Position numbers and translations under genes: made by a program
Part shown: one piece after another, positions 1-12,343 of the stretch
Layout of the letters: every line of letters begins with the position of its first letter
How positions within the stretch are numbered: the stretch's first letter is position 1
From: Cyathus striatus
Taxonomy: Eukaryota > Basidiomycota > Agaricomycetes > Agaricales > Nidulariaceae
Length of the DNA: 64,000 bases
Assembly: GCA_025738555.1 (NCBI GenBank)
Contig: JAOVFP010000024.1
Span: 930,001-994,000, forward strand
Direction of reading: 5' to 3'
Notes under the pieces: generated by a model
Databases searched by the model: none
Seen by the model: only the letters and a program-made list of their open reading frames with translations
What the model was told of the DNA's origin: nothing

Positions 1-1320
1 CATTCAACCAAAACAAAGGTCAAAAATACCCCTAAGAACTTAACACTTGCGCTTAAGGCTGGTCCAAAGAGTGGACATACCGAACCAACGAACAAGACAC
101 ATGAACCATCCAAATCCAGCTGAGTTCTTTCGAAAGCGTACGTCTCCGTCGACATAAGAATCCTCGAATCTAACTTTTAGGAGCAGACAAGACAACAAGT
201 GATCGCACACATCGCTTGATCACTTTGGAGCTCTGAATCGCATACTTCATCCGAATCCACTAGTTTGGCACAGTATGTATATTGTAGTATTTATTCGTAC
301 TTTAGTTTCTTGCGACAAGTCAAAAAATTCATGCACGACTCCATTCACTTTGAATGTCCGAGATTCCTACTGGAAGTGCAGCCTTGAAAACATCAATCAG
401 AGGATATTATATGCTAAGCAGTTGAATATGCGCTACTACCTTCTCATCATAATCGTTCCATTCGCCGTCGGAAAGGTCCACTTCTGGAAAGACTATGCCA
501 GATTTACCGACGCACTTCCAGATGCCCTGTTGATATAATTAATGCAGTTTCACGGAAACGAACTTTTGACATTACCCTAGGGTCGAATCCAGTAAACTCC
601 AATCCACGACATTCAACGACGAGCAAGGGCTGAAACTGGGCGTTGGCTGAGGTATACGGCTGTACTGGAGTCGCTAGTTCGAACTTTGCGGAGCTTTCGC
701 GTTTGCCTGGAGAACCAAGTTTAACCTATCAAATACAAAAACAAAAGTTGCAACATACAGAGGCCACAACGCCAGACAAAATTAGCTTTACTGCCCTTGC
801 CACCAGAGACCTCATATCCATCCTGATGGAATGGAGGGGATTCTTAGGGATGGATCCTGGAAGCAGAGGCGTGCAATTCATACTTTGCGATTGAGGGAAA
901 CAAACTTGGGGTGGGGTTCATTACAGCTTGTACATTTTACCTTGTGGAAGTTAGACTGCGGGTATATGTTAGCAACAAGGAGGACGCACTTGGAAGAAAT
1001 ACTCGAAATCGTCAAAAGCAGGAACAAGGTTTGTGACATTTTCGAGCTCGGCTTTGATAGAAAGTTTGAGACGCTGGATAGTGAGTTAGAACGCGAAGGA
1101 GGTCGGAGGGAAGAATACATACAACCATGGTGAGATAAAGGCGAAGAGTTGGCTTAGCTGTGTAGACCAGCAGACTCTGCCTGTGTGGTTATGTTTACTC
1201 GTACTGAAGCTGTTTTCTAATTCCGGATCCGTGTCCCGTCGCGGCTACTCCCTTTCTTTGCCCCTTCCATTGTCCACTGTCCAGACGTCCAGCCCTTGCA
1301 CTGACCCGCGTCTTTCACCA
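1..1320. other. Left-edge region without a supported gene
   Basis: I recognise no protein family here. Short open frames exist on both strands, for example a plus-strand frame at 831-1133 whose end is rich in Glu, Arg and Lys, but none has a convincing start, splice pattern or conserved motif. The last 150 bases, before the mS35 start at 1321, probably hold that gene's promoter and leader. A degenerate gene or the tail of a gene to the left cannot be excluded. Confidence 0.4.
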
Positions 1321-2215
1321 ATGCTCAACATAGCGTCCACAGGAAGACTGTTTCAGCTTCCAAACCTAATTTGCGCGTCCTCCTCTAGGTTCTCCTCTGT
1401 CAGGAGATTCACCTACACTGCTCTCCGTGCACGCGCAATTCCCCCACGACAGGTGTCTCTATTAGAACAAGATTTAGATGAAGATGACCTGTTTGAAATC
1501 ATGACTGAACATGTTGAATATGACGATTCACCCACGCTTGGACATATGGTGATTCAAGAGGAGCGTCAAACTGTTCATTTCCTGCGACTAATCGAACTTG
1601 AAATGCCAAAACTTGTTGGTACGTTCTACATTTGGTACGGGACGTATGCATCACCAACTTATTATGTCCACTCATAAGCCTACCGCAAACCCTTTGTTCC
1701 TCCGACCAATGCTACACCCGTGGTTGTTCGTAGCATTGACTACGCTGGCGAACAGCACCCGGCCACGACCAAACGCGTAATTGTGGTACCTGTGGATAAA
1801 CTCTCGCTGAAAGACGACGCCGCTATCCATAAAATCAAACTTCTAGCCGGACCTAGGTGGACGCCAAATCCCCCTCCAGATGCAGGTGTTGCGCAGTCAG
1901 AGGAATGGGGGAATGGCTATATCAAAATTTCATGCGAAAACTTCCCGAAGCCTGCCATGAATCTGAAATGGGCCAGCGATGTGCTGGATAGGTTGATCAT
2001 GCAAGCCAACGTAAGTGAGCGAGTTGAGTCCGATGTTGGAATTGCTACATTAAACGCTTGTGCAGCAACCCCAACCCATGTTCGAGCACTTGCCTGTGGA
2101 TATGCGACATATATATGCCAAAGTTCGAAAGGCAAAGAAAGGCGATCACCTGCGCGATCGTGCTCTTCACCGTCCAACGATACGGGACTTCCCCAAGAGC
2201 TGGCTGCCACAGTAG
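1321..2215 (+). CDS. RSM24: Mitochondrial small-subunit ribosomal protein mS35 (Rsm24 family)
   Basis: Structural protein of the mitochondrial small ribosomal subunit. Three exons (1321-1618, 1679-2010, 2066-2215) join in phase to give 259 residues. The start at 1321 opens a mitochondrial presequence rich in Arg, Ser and Leu with almost no acids for about 45 residues; the same frame is open further upstream, but this ATG gives the natural targeting peptide. The middle holds the family block around RSIDYAGEQHP, followed by VVPVDKLSL and LAGPRWTP. The C-terminal exon holds MFEHLPVDMRHIY and ends in a basic tail with DFPKSWLPQ. Both introns have GT-AG ends, and the second has a GTAAGT donor. Family assignment rests on remembered similarity to Rsm24/MRPS35, and the length fits that family. 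Confidence 0.82.
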
Positions 2216-2774
2216 CCACCTTTTGTCGTAGTTGGAATATCATTGGTTTCACATTTCTGCTGGTCAAAATAGTCCGTTCGTGCTTTTGTCGTTCCAATTG
2301 CACTTCTTTTATCTGCAAATGCAGCTTAGGGCTTGGCATTGTGAGTATTTAGCGAAGGTTTGAGATTTCACGTTTGCCAATTTCGAGCTCATGGAAAGAA
2401 ATGATCTAATCTTTGATTCTCGTGGTATGTTTCTTTACTTGTAAAGATAGGCACAAAGACAATCCTTTTGTATTTAACTTTCCCTGGCGTCGGGATAAAC
2501 CATGCACTTTCGTCACTTTGATCAACTTGAACTGGTTCCTTTGTCATCGCAAAATGGGAACACACTCTTAGATAACCCCAGGGTCTATTCGATATCAAAG
2601 CATAAAGAACTTGCATACTTGTTAAGAAACGATGGCAATGGCACAGGTCAACAACGAAGCCTATACCACTCCTTCCGGGCAAGTTTCCCCTCCTTCGCGC
2701 TATTTCTAATCTGTGAAGCCGACTTTTTCAATCTCACAACCATTTCTTAATCCTCTACATTATTTACGGCATCC
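2216..2774. other. Intergenic spacer
   Basis: Between mS35 and the next plus-strand frame. No recognisable coding or RNA feature; probably the mS35 terminator and the upstream region of the next gene. Confidence 0.4.
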
Positions 2775-3431
2775 ATGGAATCGTCAGATGCATTAACCGC
2801 ACTACGCGCCGTTCATATGTCACGACATACACTAGGTGTGATAAGAAAACTGCGGGTGCCTTTCGAGACAAGTACACAAAAAGATAGTGATAATGATTTT
2901 TGGGTTGCACCAAGTGCAAGAGAAACAGCGCGAGGGGCGTTCTTGCTCGATGAAGTACTTTATCGGGCGAAAGATGGAATCCTTGTACGCAACCCGTGCA
3001 TGAAGCCGAGCTGGGATAGGATGAATGCACGGGGAAGCACCATTCATGGCCATAATCGGATATCGAGCTGTACGGCGGAAGCGAAAAGGACGAAAGTGCG
3101 AATAACGCAGAAGTGGAAGAAAGTGGTGGCGGACAGGACGATAGTAAAGGGCACAGAAAAAAGGAACTGGGAAGAGAAGCGGGTAATACCAAAAGCTGAA
3201 GAGGTATCATGTGCAATGGGGTTCACGACGTCGAAGCTGCCAGTAACGCCGCCACGGCGAATGCGAACGGCGTACGATGTACCATTACTCGCAACGCCAA
3301 GCACAATGAATACGCCTGGGCTGTCGTTTTCGGCAAGTTCGGATTCAGAGAGCCATGGGTCGTGCAGTTCGTGTCAACTGGACGATATGTTTGAGCTGTA
3401 CATCAACAGCTCTGCGTGCGGGATGCCGTAG
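2775..3431 (+). CDS. Hypothetical protein, intronless, 218 residues
   Basis: I do not recognise this protein. It is one uninterrupted frame from ATG at 2775 to TAG at 3429-3431. It is basic in the middle (a Lys/Arg-rich stretch around residues 100-140, with EKRNWEEKRVIPK) and Ser-rich near the end (SFSASSDSESHGS), closing with LDDMFELYINSSACGMP. It has no signal peptide, membrane segment or known domain. An intronless gene is unusual beside such intron-rich neighbours. The opposite strand also carries a frame of about 150 codons, so chance openness is possible. The mixed composition and the ordered acidic/aromatic tail favour a real, lineage-restricted protein, but only moderately. Confidence 0.45.
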   Translation: MESSDALTALRAVHMSRHTLGVIRKLRVPFETSTQKDSDNDFWVAPSARETARGAFLLDEVLYRAKDGILVRNPCMKPSWDRMNARGSTIHGHNRISSCTAEAKRTKVRITQKWKKVVADRTIVKGTEKRNWEEKRVIPKAEEVSCAMGFTTSKLPVTPPRRMRTAYDVPLLATPSTMNTPGLSFSASSDSESHGSCSSCQLDDMFELYINSSACGMP

Positions 3432-3903
3432 TTGGTGATTTATTTCGGAAGCAGTATTGTATTATGGTATAATATGTACAGGATAATAATAGCAGCGTCA
3501 AGTAAAACAGGAGAAGTGATTCTGTCAGAAATATGGGGGCGCGGAAGGGGCGTGGCTGGAGAAATAGAGCAAGAGGACGAGGGAGGGAGGCAGAGTCGCA
3601 GGGCAGAGCAATGACCACGACAATGAAGAGACGCAGCCTGGCAGGATTTTCATGGGTAGGTGAGTATATGCTCAGCGGAGGAAGTGCTAACGAGAATTGC
3701 AGTCGCTTTTATTACCGAAACCTAAATTGGAGGTCGCACAGGAGAGCGATGCCACATGGGACAAACAGAGCCAACATTGCCCGACTTCTCCTTCTCCTTC
3801 TCCTCCCCCTCCTCTCCAGTCTTTCTACTCAAAAGTATTTTGCTCTTCTTTCCTCCACCCTCCTTTCCTTCTTACTTCCATTCACTTCCCCCGTATCTTA
3901 TAG
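3432..3903 (+). promoter_or_regulatory. Septin upstream region with pyrimidine tract and likely leader intron
   Basis: Immediately upstream of the septin ATG lies a C/T-rich tract (about 3784-3900), typical of leaders of well expressed fungal genes. Further up, 3660-3702 has every hallmark of an intron: a GTGAGT donor, a GTGCTAACG branch site and a TTGCAG acceptor, 43 bases in all. It lies outside any long conserved frame, so I infer a 5'-leader intron. A short upstream frame starting at 3611 would cross it and stop soon after. Confidence 0.4.
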
Positions 3904-5661
3904 ATGTCCGACTCCTACTCCTCCTCCCGCAACGGCGACATCTCGCCAAACGGCTATGCAACCGCCTCAAATCCTTCTCTCGTTCCCAACTCCTCAATCG
4001 CCCCCTCCTCAAACATCATTCGCAAAAAGCTCATGGGCTATGTCGGCTTCGCAAACCTCCCCAACCAAGTCCACAGAAAGAGCGTCAGGAAGGGCTTTCA
4101 GTTCACCGCCATGGTTGTCGGTACGTGGCCCCTTCTATCGTTGAGCTGTCAACTCTCAACATCGACCCTTACCTCTTTTCAGGCGAGTCTGGTCTTGGAA
4201 AGTCTACTCTCATCAATACGCTCTTCAATACCACTCTCTATCCCCCCAAGGAGCCCCTCCCTCCTGCTGCCGAGCGTCCCAAGACCGTTGCCATCGAGAG
4301 CATCACTGCTGGTCCGTATCGTTACGCTTCTTTCAACTTCCGCTTTTTCTCACTTCTTTCCTTTATGACGCGCAGACATTGAAGAGAATGGCGTTCGCCT
4401 CCATCTCACCGTCGTTGACACCCCTGGCTTTGGTGACTTCGTCAACAACGACGACAGGTAAGCTCATACAGGAGGCTTAGTTTTTCGCGTGCCTTAATCA
4501 ATGCCACGTATCCAGCTGGAAGCCCATTGTGGAAGACATCGAATCTCGGTTCGACTCCTACTTGGAGCAAGAGAACCGTGTCAATCGAACAAAGATCGTC
4601 GATAACCGCGTTCATGCCTGTCTTTACTTCATCCAGCCCACTGGTCACTCGTATGTCTTACGTTATTGATCTCTCTGTGTTTGTTTTTCTTACATCTTCT
4701 CCTGAATAGGCTCAAGCAAATCGATATCGAGTTCATGCGCAGGCTTCACACCAAGGTTAACTTGATTCCCGTGATTGCAAAGGCGGATACGTTGACAGAC
4801 GAAGAAATCGCTGAGTTCAAGGAGAGGGTATGCAAACTACTTGTTCCATTTCTTCTCTCTCTCTGACTGTGATGACTTGACGGCTTAGATTTTGACGGAT
4901 ATTGCTCACCACAATATCAAAATCTTCCAGGCACCTACCTATGAGAATGAGGACGAGGAAACCATCGCGGAGGCCGAGGAGATTGCCAGCAAGATTCCCT
5001 TTGCCGTCGTCGGATCGGACAAGATTGTCAATACCCCCGATGGCCGTCAAGTGCGCGGTCGTGCGTACCCATGGGGTGTTGTTGAAGTTGATAACGAGGA
5101 CCACTGTGACTTTGTCAAGCTGCGTCAGATGCTTGTCAGGACATACATGGAAGAGCTCAGAGAATATACCAATGATATTCTGTATGAGAACTGGCGAACG
5201 GAGAAACTCCTCAGTATGGGTGTGGCTCAGGACTCTACGGTGTTCAAGGAGATCAAGTGCGTATCAATCTCCCTTTTCTTTGTCTTGTTTTATTTTATAA
5301 ACATTTCTTACAAACTTTAGTCCTGCTGCAAGGTTGCAAGAGGAGCGCGTCTTGCACGAGGCCAAGCTTGCCAAGATGGAGGCCGAGATGAAGATGGTAT
5401 TTCAACAAAAGGTGCAAGAAAAGGAAGCGAAGCTCAAGCAGTCCGAAGAGGAGCTCTATGCTCGTCACAAAGAAATGAAGGACTCGCTCGAGAAACAACG
5501 TGCAGATCTAGAGGACAAGAAGCGAAAGATCGAGAGTGGCAGACCTCTCACGCCAGAGAAACCCGGTGTTCGTATTTGTTTTAATTTTCTGCGTTGCGAC
5601 GTGATTGTTAATTTACTTTTTTCGGCAGACTGGAAGGAAGAAAGGCTTCCTTCGTACGTAA
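3904..5661 (+). CDS. CDC3: Septin, Cdc3 (AspB) group
   Basis: Filament-forming GTPase that assembles with other septins at the bud or septum cortex. Eight exons (3904-4120, 4183-4311, 4376-4457, 4516-4650, 4710-4827, 4889-5256, 5321-5567, 5629-5661) give 442 residues. After a Ser/Asn-rich N-terminus come the polybasic segment, the P-loop GESGLGKS, the G3 motif DTPGFGD, the G4 motif AKAD and the septin-unique element before the long C-terminal coiled coil (about residues 345-425), which is rich in Glu, Lys and Gln. Wording such as [14 protein letters not shown] and [15 protein letters not shown] matches the Cdc3/AspB group rather than Cdc10, Cdc11 or Cdc12. I place the last donor at GTTCGT, because only that phase gives the expected tail [10 protein letters not shown] one-base different donor would run into a longer, unlikely tail. 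Confidence 0.93.
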
Positions 5662-6144
5662 GATTCTTACGAGTACGCCAGGACGTTCGATTTCTTATAC
5701 CTTTCGAATCTTTAATGTTGGCGATAATAGTCGTTGCTGCATTCTCTGTCTCCAGCCCCTCTCACTCTGTACACCATTCGATTAATCTTCTTTTTATCGT
5801 TCTTGATTTTTTGCGAACTCTTCATCCACACTCGTTACTCATGGATATCCCCTACTGCTCTCTCGTCTTTTAGTATGATTCTCCACGACTCTTTCTTGTT
5901 CTTATTATACGGAGCTATTACCGGTCACACAGTCGATAGCGGATCCACTTTGATGACAATATACCATGGTTCTGCACATAATGTGTTATTCTGAGAGGGT
6001 CTGTTGTAAAATTGTTGCCGATCTACAGCATTTGCGATTACGATTGCAAGTGTTACGTCAACAACAACAAATCAAGCAAAGAGGAAGACTCTGAGTGATC
6101 TTCCAAAGCCTTCTTCAGAAACTATCACGACTACCCCTGCCCTA
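5662..6144. other. Intergenic spacer
   Basis: Septin 3' region and Mtr10 promoter. It is AT- and pyrimidine-rich, with no gene seen. CAACAACAACAA at 6060-6071 lies in the probable Mtr10 leader. Confidence 0.4.
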
Positions 6145-9100
6145 ATGGCTGACATCCAAGCTCTTCTTTCTGCCCTCGACGTGTTCAGTCGCGCAACCGA
6201 CAAGGAATCAATTGATAGAGCAAATTCCTGGCTTCAGGATTTTCAGCATTCTGTAAATTATCTTTCGCCTGTGGCCAGTGCCCCGAATCAACTCCTCTGA
6301 CTGTGTCCCAATCCGCTCCTTGTGTTAGCCTGAGGCATGGACCACGTGTAATGTCCTCCTCCTCTCTCCAGATGCACCCATATCTGCAAAATTGTTTGCC
6401 GCGCAAACGTTCAGAACTAAAGTCTGTATTATTCTTTCTATTTAGTGACTATTTCCTGTCAGGTCATTGATTTATCTTGATCGCTCTAGGTTACATACGA
6501 TCTGCACCAAGTCGATGCAGCTAATCAACTTCCCCTTCGCGACACACTTATCACTGCATTGGAAAGGTATAATGCCGGCCCCAAGACTATCGTCGTTCAG
6601 TTATGTCTGGCGATTTCTGGGCTTGCACTTCAGTTACCAGGATGGGATAATGCCGTTCAAACATTAACTGATGCCTTTGGAAGAAATCCAGCTACCGTTC
6701 CGACATTGCTTCAGTTTCTAACTGTTCTGCCAGAGGAGGTGACTGGAAACACAAAGATACCAATAACTGTGAGCGTTTCACGTCAACTGTCCCATGGCCA
6801 CATTCGAAATAACTTCTGATTTCAGGATGATGAGTATAGAGAAAGGGCTGGTAGTCTTCTTACCGATAATGCTAAGAAAGTGTTGGAGTTATTGACTATG
6901 TATATTCGGGCCCCAGGTAATGAAAGTTGCTCATCTAGGGTTTCTGCAGGCAATTTGAGACTCTTTTGATAGGGATCACACTTGCTATACAAACGCAGAT
7001 CTTCCAATGTCTGCGTAGCTGGCTACTTGCTGGCGAAGTCAACCCGTCGGAGCTTGCGGAGACACCTCTTTTTGCATTTGCCTTTGAAGCTCTTGCATCC
7101 GATGAGCTTTTTGACTCGGCTGTAGATGTTATTTGCGAGATGATCCACGAGACTCAGGAAATAGATGACAACATGCCTGTGATCCAGCTAATTGTACCAC
7201 GGGTCATTGCACTGAAGCCACAGCTGGTAAATGATCGCGAAGACCCCGAAAAGATCAAGGGCTATGCGCGCATTTTTGCGGAAGCTGGAGAAACCTACCG
7301 CGTCCTGCTTCTGCAACACACAGAAACATTTTTCCCGATCGTCGAAGCTATCGGAGAGTGTTCAGCCTATCCGGACCTCGATATTGTTCCCATTACATTT
7401 CCGTTCTGGATGCGACTCGCTCAGATTCTGGGGAAGAAGCCTTCGGTATCCCCTCTATTCGTGGATGCATACAAGGCACTCATGGCTGTTATAATCAATC
7501 ATTTACATTTTCCCGCTGATCTTAGTACCTTGACCGGGCAAGAGGCTGAGAATTTCCGGTCTTTTAGGCACGTAATGGGCGACACCCTCAAGGACTGTTG
7601 TTTCGTTTTGCGCACAGATACTTGTCTACTTGCAGCATATCAAATGATTACAACGGCACTCGCTCGTGGCCCAGAATCCGTGTCGTGGCAAGAAATCGAA
7701 GCACCTCTCTTTGCGATGAGGTCAATGGGTGGTCAGATTGACCTGGAAGATAACGAAGTTGTTCCCAAAATTATGGATCTTATACCTTCACTTCCGCACC
7801 ATCCCCGAGTCCGTTATGCAGCACTTCTGATCCTATCTCGCTATACTGAATGGGTTAACCTCCATCCTGAATACATCAGCTTCCAGTTACAGTACATATC
7901 TGCCGGTTTCGAGGACTCTGATAGCGAAGTCAGTGCTGCCGCCGGACAGGCGTTGAAGTATCTTTGCCAAGATTGTAAACAGGTGTGTATGTACGTAACT
8001 GATATTGTAGATACTCTCATTTTATTGTATTTTGCAGCATCTGGTCGAATTTTTGCCCACCTTGCATACATTCCTCTCCACAACTGGAACCAAGCTTCTT
8101 CAAGATGACAGACGCCAGGTGTATGAAGCTATTGCTCATGTTATCTCAGCTATGCCCATGGAACGTGCTGCACAATCCTTACGGACATTTGCACACGATA
8201 TCCTTGCTCAAGTTCATGCCGTTACAGTAAAGCATGGATCCGGAACAAAAGAGGAATTGGAACAAGTCAGCAGTATGTTTATGTCGGAAGACTTTAATCG
8301 AAATAGTATTGACGTGACTGTAGATGGTCTTGAAAATCTCGAAATTATGCTTCATGTCATTCGCAGTTTCGGCGAGGATCTTCCAGCCGCATGTCAAGGT
8401 ACCTGTGAAGAAGCTTGGACTGTCTTTGATGCATTCATCACCAAATATGGAACTTCTTACGACTTGTCGGAGCGTGCCACAAGAGTCATTCGCTATGGTG
8501 TAGCTTTATTCGGATTTACCGCTCTCCCCGTTGCAACCTCTATCATTACACGCATGTCGCTGGCATTTGAATCGACCGGGTTCCCGTGCTTCATATGGAT
8601 TGCTGGGAAGGTAATCGACCGGTTTGGCAACGAAGAGGATGAAAGTTTGCGTACCGCATTTCGTGACCTTTATGAACGCTCGACAAATAAAGTCGTTTCC
8701 TTGTTACAAGTCAAAACGCCTGGTGATATTCCTGACGGTAATCTCTACTATCTACGTCACCTCATGTTATCTAACTATTTTTATTGTAGTGTTGGAGGAT
8801 TATGTACAAGTGTTAGTGACTTTGGTTTCACTGGCACCCGATGTCTTCTTCGTTTCCCCCTCCTTTCCGCTGGCCTTCCAGGCAGCTATGACAGCCCTCA
8901 CCGTGATCCACAGCGACATATTATTTAACACGCTCGATTTATTCCGAGATATCCTTTGTCACGAGTGTATTACTCGAGAAGGAAACACTGTCCCCCCTCC
9001 GAAGTTCCCGATTTATGCTGCGGCTATTCTTGGTGTCATGGAAAAAGAGGGGTTCACATTTTTATGCTATCTTCTGAATGGCCTTGTGGGTGATTTCCCG

Positions 9101-9412
9101 GAAGATTCGGCTTCAACTGTCGTGTCTATCTTCCGTGCTGTTGCATTTGTGTGGAAGTCTCGGCTCCTTTCCTGGCTTCCTGCCGTTCTAGAGCAACTTC
9201 CTACGACGGCCTCTCCAAATGCCACTAAGTCGCAGTTCTTGGCGGATGTGACGACGTATGTATCCGCTAAACTCGATGTGAATGGCGTTACTGAACCATT
9301 AACTATACACAGCGCGGTTAATGTGAATCAATATGACAAAGTAAAATATGCAATCCTCGGCTTGCATCGGGCTTCGAGGAAAGCGCGGGAGAGGCGGCGA
9401 ACGGGACTGTAA
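6145..9412 (+). CDS. MTR10: Nuclear import karyopherin Mtr10 / transportin-3 type
   Basis: Importin-beta family receptor that carries SR-type mRNA-binding proteins into the nucleus and takes part in tRNA traffic. Seven exons (6145-6252, 6329-6421, 6490-6768, 6826-6916, 6973-7982, 8038-8737, 8790-9412) join in phase to 967 residues, the usual size. The N-terminus shows the Ran-binding importin-beta start, with SWLQDFQHSPEAW and then SAKLFAAQTFRTKV. The rest is all-helical HEAT repeats, for example DLIPSLPHHPRVRYAALLIL. The C-terminus has the conserved stretch IYAAAILGVMEKEGF and ends in a basic tail. The ATG at 6145 is the only one that leads directly into the conserved N-terminus. The two longest exons carry most of the protein, and I saw no frame break. 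Confidence 0.9.
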
Positions 9413-9691
9413 GGGGTTGAATAATGGAAGAATGAAAGAGTATATTACAGCTCTGCAGGTGTTGTAGAAGTAAATGTAGTCGACATAGGATGACTGATTG
9501 TATCTTTATTACTGGATGTTACCACTACAGCTAATGTTGCCAGTATGGGCAGAGGCTGAGGAGGGCGCCGCCCGCCCGTGAGTCGGAGAGTGAACAAGGT
9601 GAGGTAAGAGCAATGTTTGAGGATAACACATGCAAACACTATAGCATTCCGTTCCTCTACGCTGTGTCCGTCGGCATTTTCTGCTCAAATA

Positions 9692-11167
9692 ATGTTCCGC
9701 CAAGCTGGACAGTCGTTGTTGGGCAGCGGTAAGCTGTTTAAGCGCATCCCCCGTAATTTACATTCATTCCTTGTCCCAGCTGGACGCAGGACGTTCTCTC
9801 AATCGGCCTCCCGAAAGAGCTACGATGATACTATTAAGAACCTCCTCATCCACAAAGACACCAAAGTCTTATGCCAGGGCTTCACCGGCAAGACTGTGAG
9901 CTTTTCTGTACATTTTCAGCAAGTCACTGACACATACTTCGCTGTGCACAAAGGGTACGTTCCATTGCAAGGAAGCGCTCGCGTATGGCACAAAGATGGT
10001 CGGTGGTGTCTCTCCAAAAAAGGCCGGACAAATACATCTAGGACTTCCTGTCTTTGGAAGCGTACGGGAGGTAGGTTGGCTGCGATTTCGACTTTCATCA
10101 ACTCGTTGACAGGGCGCAATAGGCTGTGCGGGTGACTCATCCTGATGCAACCGTTCTCTACGTCCCTCCCCCCACTGCAGCAGATGCCATTATCGAGGCT
10201 ATTGAAAATGAGATTGGGCTGATTGTTTGTATCACCGAGGGTATTCCTCAAGCGGACGAAATCAGAGTGAGCATCACGATACATGTGAATTGCATGGTTT
10301 ATAGCAACATCTTGGAAGGTTATGAACGCGCTGAAAAGTCAATCTAAATCACGACTCGTCGGTCCCAACTGCCCCGGAGGTATGGATAACTTTGATATTT
10401 TCTTATCATATATGCCATGTTTATATTTTTTTAAATAGTCATCAATCCTCTGGGATGCAAGATGGGTATTCAGCCCGGTCACATCCACACGCCAGGACGG
10501 ATTGGTCAGTGCTAAAAACTTAAGTTAATCCTCATCCTTACGTGATATCTTTTATGTAGGTATTGTGTCCCGATCTGGTACATTGACCTATGAAGCTGTC
10601 GCTCAAACCACGGACGTTGGCCTTGGTCAGTCTCTTTGTGTTGGGATCGGTGGAGACCCATTCCCTGGTACCCAACATGTCGATGTGATCAAGGTCTTCC
10701 TTGATGATCCTAACACCCAAGGTAATTACAAGGCACCGTCTGTCGGATGGATTATGGTAACAGTCGATTGTTAGGGATTGTTATCATCGGTGAAATTGGA
10801 GGATCCATGGAAGAGGAGGCTGCCGAATACCTCGAGAGATATAACAAGACCAGTGCCAGTCCTAAACCTGTAGTTGGCTTCATTGCGGGACGCACCGCTC
10901 CACCTGGTAGGCGTATGGGACATGCTGGTGCAATTATTTCTGGTGGCAAAGGTGCGTTATTGAATCAATGTTTTCTTCAACTGCTGCAACTTCGATCAGG
11001 TGCCGCTTCTGACAAGGTTGCTGCTCTGGAGAAGGCCGGCGTCATTGTCACAGATAGTCCGGCAAAGATTGGTTCTGAGATGCTGAAGGTTCGTTGCGTT
11101 ATTAATTTACTGAGTACTTGTGTTCAGTACAGCTCTTTAGGCAATGAAAGCTGCTGGATTGGTATGA
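9692..11167 (+). CDS. LSC1: Succinyl-CoA ligase alpha subunit, mitochondrial
   Basis: Catalytic alpha subunit of the TCA-cycle enzyme that converts succinyl-CoA to succinate with formation of ATP or GTP. Nine exons (9692-9895, 9954-10070, 10123-10266, 10319-10379, 10439-10504, 10560-10721, 10775-10951, 11000-11088, 11141-11167) give 348 residues. A presequence rich in Arg and Ser ([16 protein letters not shown]) precedes the CoA-binding Rossmann domain with GFTGKTGTFH and GGVSPKKAG. Then come VGPNCPGVINP, the ligase domain with [12 protein letters not shown] and IGGDPFPGT, and the active-site histidine in [10 protein letters not shown]. The protein ends AMKAAGLV, encoded by a 27-base last exon that simple frame scanning misses. 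A beta subunit gene is not in the window. Confidence 0.95.
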
Positions 11168-11286
11168 ATGGGCGGACTGGACTTTTTAGAGCTAGTTTAG
11201 TGCTTAGTGCTTACCTAATGGATACCATGTTTCTTTGTATAAACTGAGTGATTGTGAGGATTTGCGTCTAGTACGTACGTACTGCA

Positions 11287-12155
11287 ATGTCCAATTTTAC
11301 ACCATCTTCGGAATTTCAAGATGCTGCTTCATATCTATCATCCGCCTCTACGTTATCCAAAGTGTCAAATAATATAAAACTAGAGGTCCCTGTATCTTCT
11401 CCGACCTTCGACGTATTATAATCCTGATGTATGGCTCAAACAGCTATATGGGCTCTTCAAGTATCTCACTGTGTCCAAAGAACCCAACGTCGCGAAACCA
11501 TCCATATTTGATATGACGGGGCGAGCTAAATGGGACGCTTGGAATGTTTCCGGAAAGAAATACATCACTGCTGAGGATGCACAAGCAAGGTATCTTGATA
11601 TCGCCGCCAGTCTTGGATGGCGAAAACGTGCCAATGGAGAATCATCAGACCTCACGGGAAAATCTGCAGACGATGACTGGAATGGCAGTGACACTAGCGA
11701 TTCTAGTGGGGGAGGCAGTGGCGGAGGATTGGGCGTCAGCGTCAGCTCGATGGCACCTCCTCCGGAAACGAATGATGGATCGGTTCATGGGCTCGCCGTA
11801 TCTAACGACGTTGATGGACTTTTCAAGTTATTACATGCTCAGCCTGATGCTAACATTAATGCGTTAGATCAATATGTGTGTAATCCTGCTCTTCTCATAA
11901 ATGGTAGTACTAAGGCTGCTTGCAGGGCTACAGTCCGCTGCACTTGGCTGCAGATCGGGGAAATGAAAAAATGGTAAAACTGCTATTAAGCAAAGGTGCT
12001 GATACCACACTTAAGGTAAGAGGAACATAACATTCGAAATGAGTAATCCAAACACAACATTAATATACTAGGATCCTGATGAACTTACAGCCTTCGAACT
12101 AGCGGAGGTTTCTGGTCATACTACAATTGCTTCGTTACTGTCAAGTTCAAGTTGA
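11287..12155 (+). CDS. Acyl-CoA-binding domain protein with ankyrin repeats (ACBD6-like)
   Basis: Binds long-chain acyl-CoA and probably hands it to a partner through its ankyrin repeats. Four exons (11287-11385, 11444-11875, 11926-12015, 12072-12155) give 234 residues. Residues about 5-95 form an ACBP fold; it includes LYGLFKYLTVSKEPN and the signature WDAWNVSGKKYITAEDAQARY. A low-complexity Ser/Gly/Asp linker follows (DSSGGGSGGGLG), then about two ankyrin repeats (GYSPLHLAADRGNEKMVKLL and the final TAFELAEVSGHTTIASLL). The order ACBP then ankyrin matches ACBD6 of animals and fungal homologues. The start at 11287 is the only ATG giving a complete first helix and is joined by a clean phase-0 intron. 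No signal peptide or membrane segment is seen, so a cytosolic protein is likely. Confidence 0.85.
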
Positions 12156-12343
12156 TTAATGTATATAATAGAGCGGTACATTATGTGATGATGATGCAGT
12201 ATTTGGAGTGTCTTGGTGTAATCATACTTCCGCTATTGTCTCTGGCATGTCGATATAACTTTTGTGTGAATAACCCGACCGTAGGCAACCATTTTCGAGG
12301 GATTTTCTCTTGTAAATTTTGTCTGACTATACGCGAGAAAACC

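Noticed and set aside
878..1133. Overlapping frames on both strands
   Set aside because: Mirror-image frames of similar length; one end looks charged and helical, but there is no start or family evidence.
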